From Flavobacteriales bacterium (lineage in GTDB: Bacteria; Bacteroidota; Bacteroidia; Flavobacteriales_F; PHOS-HE28), in the NCBI GenBank assembly GCA_016703005.1, contig JADJCX010000010.1, forward strand, positions 68,474 through 132,473: a DNA stretch of 64,000 nt, given 5' to 3'. The notes beneath the pieces were generated by a model. It was not told where the DNA came from, made no database searches, and saw nothing but the letters and a program-made list of their open reading frames with translations. Below are positions 54,128 through 61,346 of the stretch, piece after piece (the first letter of the stretch is position 1; each line of letters begins with the position of its first letter). Position numbers and translations under genes: made by a program.

Positions 54128-54553
54128 CTACGCCGCTGCCTTGCCGCGGCCCAGCATTAGGCCGATGACCGCGCCCGTGCCGGCCAACCACACGGTGTTC
54201 ACCAGCACATCCACCACCACCACCATCGGCGTGCTGAAGTAGTTCATCATGGCCAGGAAGCTGAGGTCGACGCTGAGGTAGAACAGCGCGCCGATCACCG
54301 CGCCCATCATGGCGCCGCCCATCAGATCGGTGGTGCCCATGCGCTGGAACAGGAAGGCCAACGACAGGCACAATACCAACTGGCCAACGAACATGAGGCC
54401 CAAGTTGAACTCCTCCTCCGACTTCATCAACCCTTCGTAGTGGATCATATTGGCTTCGTAGTAGCCCATGAGGAGCATGCCCCAGAGGAGCCAGCCCAAA
54501 AGGAATGCGACCACTGCGCCCACCAGGGCGGCAACGAGTACTTTCATGTTCAT
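54128..54553 (-). CDS. Small four-helix membrane protein, uncharacterised
   Basis: A 141-residue protein with four hydrophobic segments (about residues 4-26, 48-66, 73-95 and 103-130), starting MNMKVLVAALVGAVVAF. The topology and the G-W-L-L-W-G-M-L-L-M-G-Y-Y start region recall DUF1761-type membrane proteins, but the match is not certain. A TACATTCG box lies 26 bases upstream. The function is unknown. Confidence 0.7.
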   Translation of the reverse strand: MNMKVLVAALVGAVVAFLLGWLLWGMLLMGYYEANMIHYEGLMKSEEEFNLGLMFVGQLVLCLSLAFLFQRMGTTDLMGGAMMGAVIGALFYLSVDLSFLAMMNYFSTPMVVVVDVLVNTVWLAGTGAVIGLMLGRGKAAA

Positions 54554-54578
54554 GGTAATGTGGGGTTTTAGTGCAACC

Positions 54579-54586
54579 CGAATGTA
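54579..54586 (-). promoter_or_regulatory. Probable -7 promoter box (TACATTCG)
   Basis: Minus-strand TACATTCG, 25 bases upstream of the membrane protein ATG at 54553. Confidence 0.5.
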
Positions 54587-54716
54587 GCCGGGCACCCCAG
54601 GCGGCCGCCCGCTGCACGGCAAAGGATCCAACCGGGGGCGGTTGAAGACGGGGGAGGCGGCATGCAACCACGCACCCAGCGCCCACGTATCAGCGGCGAC
54701 TTAACAATCGGAACCC

Positions 54717-55243
54717 ATGAAATTCACCCCTTGGAAGAAGAAGCGCGTACAGCTGCACGCCTTGGGACCCAGCGAAACCTGGTACCAACGCTGCGTGGAC
54801 CTTGTGGCCTACGCCTCGTTGCTGCGCAACGACGTCATGGAACTGAAGGCCAAGAACCAGGAACTGCAACGCATGGTGAACGCCGGAGAGGTCTTCACCA
54901 GCGAACAGGACGAACTGCAACTCTTGCGATTGAGGTGAACGCCCTATGGCGCTTCAACGAGAAAATGGGCCGCAAGGCCTATCAGCAAGCACAGCTGAAC
55001 AAGGTGCTCAGCATGGAACTCGAGGAGGCCTACCGCTTGGCGAGCAAGCCGCCTGAGCGCCACCCGGGAACACCCACGTATCAACCATCGGAACAACCCA
55101 CGGGCCGCACCGTACGCAGGCTCCTTTCAACAGCACCTCTTCCATGGCCCAACTTTCCGTACTCCACATCAACGCTCTGCATTCGTCCGAGAACGACCAT
55201 GGGCAGACCTGGAGCCAGATGCTCAAAGAGATCACGCGCTTGA
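54717..55243 (+). CDS. Hypothetical charged coiled-coil protein, frame probably broken once
   Basis: Two open segments read as one protein. The first (54717-54938) begins MKFTPWKKKRVQLHALG and runs into a helical segment, ending E-L-Q-L-L-R-L-R. The second frame takes over from about 54935 with V-N-A-L-W-R-F-N-E-K-M-G and continues helically (Q-L-N-K-V-L-S-M-E-L-E-E-A-Y). Adding one G at 54934-54935 joins them smoothly. The far C terminus past about 55130 overlaps the next gene and is probably not real. No family recognised; no signal peptide. Confidence 0.5.
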
Positions 55244-55386
55244 AGAAAAGCCTTGCGGCGGCCCACGAGGAGATCTCCTACCTCACCGCCGAACGCGACG
55301 AGCTCGTTACGGCTGTGCGTGCTTGGGCACACGACCCCGAAGGGGATTTCGGCAGCGACCCGGCCTACATGGCCGTGCAGCGCTGA
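55144..55386 (+). CDS. Hypothetical small coiled-coil protein
   Basis: An 80-residue protein starting MAQLSVLHINALHSSENDHG, with a heptad-like helix (I-T-R-L-K-K-S-L-A-A-A-H-E-E-I-S-Y-L) in the middle and an acidic C-terminal part. It has the same flavour as the preceding gene and may act with it. I do not recognise a family. Confidence 0.5.
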   Translation: MAQLSVLHINALHSSENDHGQTWSQMLKEITRLKKSLAAAHEEISYLTAERDELVTAVRAWAHDPEGDFGSDPAYMAVQR

Positions 55387-55600
55387 GCGCGGGCTCCATT
55401 CTGAAACCTGGGTTCTTCATGGAACCACACCCGGCAATCGAGGTGATATCCGATCGCGTGCTCAGGGTAGCGGCTGAACGTGCGCGTAATGCGTGTGCGG
55501 TATCCGGTAGTGACTCAGTTCACGGGTTCCAACGTGAGGCCCTCGAACGGCCGGTGATCGCTCTTTACACCTTTTGCTTCCCTCAGATGATGAAAGGCAT

Positions 55601-55635
55601 GGATCGCTTCGTCGCCGAGCCTCCTCGCGATGACG
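55601..55635 (-). repeat. Single dispersed copy of the arm of the 131-bp repeat
   Basis: The segment runs from GGATCGCTTCGTCG to CCTCCTCGCGATGACG and is the reverse complement of the left arm of the array at 51205-51861, closest to its first copy (shared GGCTC interior). It shows the element is dispersed as well as tandem. Confidence 0.7.
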
Positions 55636-55742
55636 CGCCAATGATCAAAGCCGCACCCCGACTCGCACAGACCCGCAGCGCAGGTCATCGAGCCGGGCGC
55701 AGCCGCTCGCGTCAAACGGAGACTTTGCTCGCCATCCGCACC

Positions 55743-55750
55743 TAAGTTCG
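55743..55750 (+). promoter_or_regulatory. Possible -7 promoter box (TAAGTTCG)
   Basis: TAAGTTCG is 34 bases before the ATG at 55785 of the propeller lipoprotein. Confidence 0.42.
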
Positions 55751-55784
55751 GTCCGTCAATGCACCTTCACCTGTCCACAGGCAC

Positions 55785-56788
55785 ATGAACGAACATCAGC
55801 TGCTCAGGCAACTGCTTCCCTTGCTCCCCATTCTGCTGCTCACTTCCTGTAATGGTCAGGTCAAAGAGCAGGAGGCCGGTGCCCGATCGAGCACCGATAC
55901 CGCCGGCCAACCCGTGCAGGTGATCCACGACACCACCGGATCACAGGCTCCAAAAAGCATCACGCGCAATGTGCTACAGGACAGGAACGGCACCTATTGG
56001 TTCGCCACGTGGGAAGGCATCATTTCCTACGATGGCAAGCACTTCACGAATGTCACGCTGACCAAAGGACTGGAGAAACATCGTGTCTTTTCCTTGTTGG
56101 AAGACGCGGGAGGATCCTCTGGTTCGGCACTATCGGCGGAGGGGTGTACCGGTACGATGGAACATCGTTCGTCCTTTTGACAACTGCCGACGGCCTAGCG
56201 GACAACAGCATCCTGTGCATGCTGCAGGACAGGGCGGGCAACATCTGGTTCGGCACCAACGAGGGGGCCAGCCGCTACGATGGAAAGACCTTTACCCATT
56301 ACCCGATCCAGGATGCCCCGGGGCTCAACGTGAATTCCATTGCACAGGACAGCGCAGGAACGCTCTGGTTCGCTACGCGCTATGGTGTGGCCAGCGATCT
56401 CTTCCGTTACGATGGACGATCCTTCGCAACGATCGAACGCACGCCCGGCACACGCTTCTGGAATGTGCGCACGGTGCATGTGGATAGGGCCGGTGCCCTT
56501 TGGCTCGGTGGGCAGGACGGGCTCCTGCGCCGCGATGGAGACTCCACCACGCAAGTCTCCACCTATTTCACCGGCTATATTTTCGAGGATAGGGCAGGGA
56601 ACCTGTGGACGAGCGAAGACCACCCCGCTGTTTGGGTGTTGAACCGATCCGATGGCACAGCCACTGCACAGATCGCCACCGGCCGCATGATCTTCGGTAG
56701 CACCGAGGATGCCTCCGGCACCATCTGGTTCGGCACCTCGGATGGGGTGGGGCGGTATGATGGCAAGGCGGTTACGTTTTTTTACTGA
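55785..56788 (+). CDS. Two-component-regulator-type beta-propeller lipoprotein, frame broken once
   Basis: About 334 residues when joined. A lipoprotein signal ends LLLTSC-N. The rest is a series of blades with the pattern D-R-x-G-x-x-W-F-G-T-x-x-G-(V/A)-x-R-Y-D-G, as in the periplasmic sensor domains of hybrid two-component systems, but no kinase is attached. The frame breaks at the G run 56108-56110; one extra G joins L-L-E-D-A-G to R-I-L-W-F-G-T without loss. It probably senses or binds a ligand at the cell surface; the target is unknown. Confidence 0.82.
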
Positions 56789-56957
56789 CCAACCGTTGCC
56801 GGGATCAGCCCGCGCATCCGCGGGGCACGACCTATTGCACGTATACATACTTCACGCCCAGTTCGCGCTTACGCCGGGCTACGCTGCGGGCAGCGATGTG
56901 TTCAGGAGAAGGGAAGCAGGGGAGGGAGTGGACGCAGTGGATGTGGAACAAGCTTAT

Positions 56958-58973
56958 CTACGGCAGCTGTGCGAGCCGCGTATTGGTAGGCACCACGCCG
57001 CCGATGTTCACGAGGATGGGATCACGATCGTTGTTCGTACCGGTGTATTTGACCGTGCCGTCCAGGTTGCTGTCCTCACCGAAATAGCCGACGACCGTGT
57101 TGGTCGGTACGATCCCTCCGATCCGCACCAGGATCGGGTCGCGATCGTTCAGGATGCCGGTGTACTTCAGCTTGCCATCGAAGGTGGTATCCCCGGACCA
57201 CAGCGTCCGGTACGCCCCCGCGCTCTTCCGCGCATCCGTTCCGTATGTGCCCGTGAGCGGCGAAATAAGATCCACCACGGTGGCGATCCCGCTCAGGGCG
57301 ATCGGTGTTGCCGTCATACAACCCAAGTGGTTGCGGTGCCGAACCACCACGAAGTAATTGCCGGGGGGTATGCTGAAGGACACTGGACTTACACCGTCGG
57401 TATCCACGACATCGCCGTCCCGTTGCACCAATGCGCTCCGCGATCGCACCACAGCGGTCATGTTGTTCCCATCGCGCAATTCCAGTAGCACCCAATCGGC
57501 GATCGCGTTCTGTCCGGTCAATGACAACACCCCGGCCGTAGTGGGTGCGGTGGCCGGGCCCGTGTGCACGTAGCCCAATGCGGTATACGGTTCGTTCAGG
57601 GGTAGGAGACCACCGGCCCGCAGCCCGTCGCCCATGAGGGCGGTGCCGGTATCGAACGAACCGTCGAGATAGACCTTCGGTGCTACCAGCGCAATGCTCG
57701 CTGGCAATGGGTCTATGTAGCGCGTCACCGTCATGGACCCCTGCCCCAGCACATACACCGCACTGTCCTTGCCCAGCACGCACGCGACACCGTTGTAACC
57801 GTAGTACGGATCGGTATGCGCCCATTGCTGCACACCGTTGCTGTACTTCAAGGTCACGTACTGTTGGTACTGGCCTTGGTAGAGCGGACCGCCCTTGCCG
57901 GTCACGTACACATCGCCGTTCTCCCTGGCGGCCACCCAGCCGGGTATCTCATCGTTGGAGAGCATCGCATTGTACGTCGCGTTCCATTGGAGCCCACCGT
58001 TCAGGTCCGTTCGGAAGGTCGTCCAGTTCATGTAGCCACCACCCTGCGGAATGGTCCACCCGATCACGGTCAGCTTGCCGTTCACCAAGGTCATGCGCGC
58101 GGGCTGGTCCGTGCCGTTGAAGTCGTACACGAACTGCGTGGTGGAATCGCCGGCCGCATCGAATTTCTTGATCACCACATCGCGCCCGCTGAGGGGCGCA
58201 ACGAGATCGTTGTAGGCGGTGAGCACATAGGTGTTCAACGCATCGTCCACTTCCACATCCTGCGCACCGAAGCCGGTCACCAAGTGGCTCCACAGGAAGT
58301 TGCCCGCCGTATCCCATGTTGCAACGGCACCGTGCACCGCACCGATGCCCGTTCCCGACATCACCACCCGGTTACCCTTCAGGCGCATGGAGGTCATATT
58401 GGTGGCGATCGGGTTCGCCTCCACGGTGTGGAAGACCTGGTTCCCGCTGGGGTCGTACTTGATCAGGTGCAAGCCGCCCGGTAGCAACCCTACTGCCCCC
58501 ACATAGAGGTTATCGTTCGCATCCACGGCGCAGCGCACGTACACACCGAAGGTGAAGGTGGGGTCGAGCGTGCGTCGCCATTGCAGGATGCCTTGCGGAT
58601 CGTACTTCAGCACCACCAACTGGTTGGGAAAGATGGACCCTGTACCGCTGTACCGGTAGCCGGTAACGAAGATGTTGTTCGTAGCGCTCGTGGTCACCCA
58701 CGTAGGGGCCAGGTAGCTCCCGTTCACGCCGGTGGCGTCCACCTGTTCCCACAGCAGGATCCCGTCCTTGTCGTACTTCTGCGTGTAGATGTTCGCCGCG
58801 CCCACCGAGCTGGTGCGCGTGCCCACCACGATCACGTTGTCAGCCGTGTCGCGCGCCGCCATCACGCCGTTCTTGTAGGTATCGGCCGCGGGGTGCGACC
58901 AGTCGATGGTGTATTGGGCGTGCAGCGCTTGGGCGACCAGAAGGGCTGGAACGAGAAGGGACGTGTTGCGCAT
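56958..58973 (-). CDS. Secreted beta-propeller protein with the C-terminal tandem-repeat module
   Basis: A 671-residue exported protein. The ATG at 58973 gives a signal peptide ending ALHAQ. Residues about 25-420 are SBBP-like propeller blades (repeated K-Y-D-x-x-G-x-x-x-W and D-N-x-x-V-x-G patterns). The C-terminal 240 residues (about 57690 down to 56958) match the end of the sugar dehydrogenase at 42180-45872, including L-P-L-N-E-P-Y-T-A-L-G-Y, L-T-G-Q-N-A-I-A-D-W-V-L-L-E-L-R, R-S-A-L-V-Q-R-D-G-D-V-V and two K-Y-T-G-x-x-N-D-R-D-P-I-L repeats. No T9SS type A domain is present. The frame is intact. The propeller's ligand is unknown. Confidence 0.83.
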   Translation of the reverse strand: MRNTSLLVPALLVAQALHAQYTIDWSHPAADTYKNGVMAARDTADNVIVVGTRTSSVGAANIYTQKYDKDGILLWEQVDATGVNGSYLAPTWVTTSATNNIFVTGYRYSGTGSIFPNQLVVLKYDPQGILQWRRTLDPTFTFGVYVRCAVDANDNLYVGAVGLLPGGLHLIKYDPSGNQVFHTVEANPIATNMTSMRLKGNRVVMSGTGIGAVHGAVATWDTAGNFLWSHLVTGFGAQDVEVDDALNTYVLTAYNDLVAPLSGRDVVIKKFDAAGDSTTQFVYDFNGTDQPARMTLVNGKLTVIGWTIPQGGGYMNWTTFRTDLNGGLQWNATYNAMLSNDEIPGWVAARENGDVYVTGKGGPLYQGQYQQYVTLKYSNGVQQWAHTDPYYGYNGVACVLGKDSAVYVLGQGSMTVTRYIDPLPASIALVAPKVYLDGSFDTGTALMGDGLRAGGLLPLNEPYTALGYVHTGPATAPTTAGVLSLTGQNAIADWVLLELRDGNNMTAVVRSRSALVQRDGDVVDTDGVSPVSFSIPPGNYFVVVRHRNHLGCMTATPIALSGIATVVDLISPLTGTYGTDARKSAGAYRTLWSGDTTFDGKLKYTGILNDRDPILVRIGGIVPTNTVVGYFGEDSNLDGTVKYTGTNNDRDPILVNIGGVVPTNTRLAQLP

Positions 58974-59649
58974 GTGGTACGGGTAAGTGGGCATGAACCT
59001 ACCGGCCGCGCCGCACCATGGATCGGCCGGGTTGACGTAGCGGGATGAACGGGTGACGAAACCGGTTGATCGATCACCCTCTTCACGCTTCACGTGCGCT
59101 TGCGCCGAGAGGGAAGCCTGCAGTGCTACGGCGGGCGACTCGCCCTGGAGCGAAAGCCACTCGCCGAAAAAGGCAAGCGGCTGCATCAGGTGCTTACCCG
59201 AGCGCGTGCTTGGGGGCAACAAAGCGCACACCCGACCGCGTGCAAGGTGCCGGCCCTATCCTTCCGTTCCTAGCGTCACCGTGCGCAAGAAGGGCAGCCC
59301 ACCGAGGAAACAGTTCGGAGACGGGCCAAACTAGAGTACGGCAATGCCGAGGTCCGACGTGCATGTCGCGCATCTTGAGAACGCCAGTGTGAAGTGCGCC
59401 AAACAACGCCGCTTTGTGCCACTACTTGAGCAGGAGGGCGCTGATGGACAGGCGAGTACATCAAGCCGCCTACTTCAGTTTCCTCATTGAACTAGCCTAT
59501 GATAACGGGACGGCGTAGCCGAAAGTGACGGATGGAGGACCGGTATCTTTAGTCAGAGTGAAAGCAAAAACCAAGAACGACGAGCTGTCCACAGCTCGAA
59601 TTCCGCTCCGGCTCAAGCGCTGTCTGGGCGGTCGCTGGCATACTGTTCC
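58974..59649. other. Intergenic stretch without a supported gene
   Basis: About 680 bases upstream of the propeller protein. Short frames exist on both strands (for example a 24-codon frame near 59440), but none shows a family or a convincing start. It may hold eroded sequence belonging to the kynureninase remnant that follows. Confidence 0.5.
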
Positions 59650-60160
59650 GCAGCACGGGATGACGGCATCATCTATTTCACCGGCAATGAGCGCTGCCTG
59701 CAACCGCATACGGCCAGCGCCGCGCTGAAGCAGGAACTGGACGATTGGGCACATCCCGGTGTGGCGGGGCACTTCCACGCGAAGTGCCGGTGGTACAGCG
59801 CGTTGAACGTGGCGGTGGTGGTGGTGAGCCCATTCACCATCAACATGCATTTCTCGCTCGTCTCATTCTATCGGCCCATTGGAAAGTGCAGAAAGATCCT
59901 CACTGAGCAGCGCCCTTTTCCGAGCGACACATATGCATTCGCGTCACAGATCGCCTTCCACGGCGGTGATCCCGATGAGGACCTGATCGAAGTGGCGCCG
60001 CGGTCCGCAGAGTACACGCTCAAGACCGAGGTCGTCCTTTCAAGATCAACGAACTCGGGATTCGCTCGCGCTGGTCTGCTTCGGCGGCGTGAACTTCTTC
60101 ACGGGCCAGGCCTTCAACACGACCGCGCACGCTCACTTGCCGTGCTGGGGCTACCGACGG
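59650..60160 (+). pseudogene. kynU: Eroded kynureninase fragment
   Basis: Three pieces in shifting frames match kynureninase, the PLP enzyme that cleaves kynurenine to anthranilate. Piece one has I-Y-F-T-G-N, L-Q-P and E-L-D-D-W-A-H-P-G-V-A-G-H-F. After a gap of some 30 expected residues piece two reads T-I-N-M-H-F-S-L-V-S-F-Y-R-P, then F-P-S-D-T-Y-A-F-A-S-Q and I-E-V-A-P-R-S-A-E-Y-T-L. One frame over, piece three reads D-S-L-A-L-V-C-F-G-G-V-N-F-F-T-G-Q-A-F. The start and the PLP-lysine half are missing. Internal deletions rule out simple miscalling of one base. Confidence 0.82.
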
Positions 60161-60266
60161 CATCCGAACAACGGTGCTGAGCCTAGAGCTTTCTCAAGAA
60201 CTATCCCTTCTCAACGGTGTGTAGAGTCAGAACACAGCAACACTCGGTAAATTACAACTACCGAAG

Positions 60267-60525
60267 ATGATGTTCACCAGCACTGAAAACGATCTCAGGC
60301 CCATGCTGCGCGATCTGTATGAGCCCGAAAGCCAACTGCGGTTGATGGAGCGGGACGAGAACCAGCGCTTCCCTGAGAGGATCCGCTCGTGATATGGCAT
60401 CGAACGGCATGTACGGCGTGCTGGTACCTGAGGAATATGGCGGTGTGCCGCCATTGATGGCCGTCCCTTTTGATCGAGCAAGGCGTCCCGGGCATGAAGG
60501 CCGGCAAGAAGGAGAACAAGCTCGG
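60267..60525 (+). pseudogene. Eroded acyl-CoA dehydrogenase fragment
   Basis: Three short pieces in three frames follow the order of an acyl-CoA dehydrogenase. From 60267: L-R-P-M-L-R-D-L-Y and R-D-E-N-Q-R-F-P-E-R-I. From about 60394: N-G-M-Y-G-V-L-V-P-E-E-Y-G-G. From about 60467: L-L-I-E-Q-G-V-P-G-M-K-A-G-K-K-E-N-K-L-G-M. About 100 residues expected between the second and third pieces, and everything after, are gone. The frame-two piece ends and frame three runs into the start of the next small gene. Confidence 0.75.
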
Positions 60526-60575
60526 GATGCCAGAGCTGGTGTTGGCGCCAAGCCAAGAACGAGACTACAAGGGAG

Positions 60576-60755
60576 ATGATTGAACTACTGAACGCCCAGC
60601 GTAGAGAAGGGGACTTTCCAAACGTAGGTCACGAGCATGCTGCATGCGTGCTTGCAGCCATGATCGAGAAGGCTTGTAACAGCCTACAGATGTTCGAAAA
60701 CAGGTTGGATGGCGAGGTCACAGACGGGAGAAACACGACAAACCCAGGGCAATGA
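60576..60755 (+). CDS. Small hypothetical protein coupled to a membrane protein gene
   Basis: A 59-residue frame beginning MIELLNAQRREGDF, with a helical middle (C-V-L-A-A-M-I-E-K-A-C). Its stop TGA overlaps the ATG of the following gene (ATGATG), a typical sign of translational coupling. No family recognised. It overlaps the tail of the acyl-CoA dehydrogenase remnant frame. Confidence 0.5.
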   Translation: MIELLNAQRREGDFPNVGHEHAACVLAAMIEKACNSLQMFENRLDGEVTDGRNTTNPGQ

Positions 60756-61346
60756 TGAGCAAGTCGTCAAAAAAACACAAAGGCACGTCGCTTGGATGGG
60801 CGCTCCTCATAGTTGGTGTCTTCCTTGCCATGGATCTCATGCACGTTGGGGGCATCAGCCTGGCGTTCATGGATGCGGATGCCCTGATCGCCTTAGTGCA
60901 ACATGGTCCGATGACCATCGAGCAGCGCGGTGAATTTGTACACGACCTCGTTCTGGTAGTCTCGTTCACAGTAGGGTTCTCCATACAGCTTTCAAGAGCC
61001 TGTACTTCGGGACTTGGGGCCAGGGCACTCCACAGCAACGAAGCAGCGCAACTGGGGCCGTGTGGGCCACATGCTCATGCTGTTCCTGATCGCAGCCGTT
61101 CTTGTACAGTGCTTCAGGATGGTCGTAAAGCACCCCGACATTGATCGCCTGTTCAGTTGCGTGCAGAAAGGTGGAGCCGCAGCCTTCCTCGTCTTCTTCT
61201 ATCCCAAGGTCCAGCCCTTCATCTTCGACATCATCAATCACCTTCGCGCTTCTCGTGAGCCCAACGTGGACAAGCCGCGACAAAAACGAGCGCCGCGAGA
61301 AGTGACAAAGAGGCGCTCGACCCGAAGCAGAGTTGCCGCTCAGTAA
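60752..61346 (+). CDS. Hypothetical membrane protein, frame probably broken
   Basis: Two parts. The first (from ATG 60752 or 60755) begins MSKSSKKHKG and has hydrophobic helices L-G-W-A-L-L-I-V-G-V-F-L-A-M and V-L-V-V-S-F-T-V-G-F. The second, in another frame from about 61010, has R-V-G-H-M-L-M-L-F-L-I-A-A-V-L-V-Q-C and a hydrophobic F-L-V-F-F-Y-P-K segment followed by a basic tail ending at 61346. The break lies between about 60980 and 61050. It converges with hsdR, overlapping by seven bases. No family recognised. Confidence 0.5.

Larger units (their letters stand above)
55387..55784. other. Intergenic stretch without a supported gene
   Basis: About 400 bases. An open frame of 109 codons from 55419 runs through the dispersed repeat at 55601-55635 and has no protein-like conservation I can see, so I do not call it. 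A TAAGTTCG box occurs near its right end. Confidence 0.5.

Noticed and set aside
55419..55745. A 109-codon frame as a small gene
   Set aside because: It crosses the dispersed repeat copy and has no recognisable protein pattern.
54717..61346. A prophage or plasmid island
   Set aside because: No integrase, capsid, portal, replication or transposase gene was seen; only small unknown proteins and dead metabolic genes.
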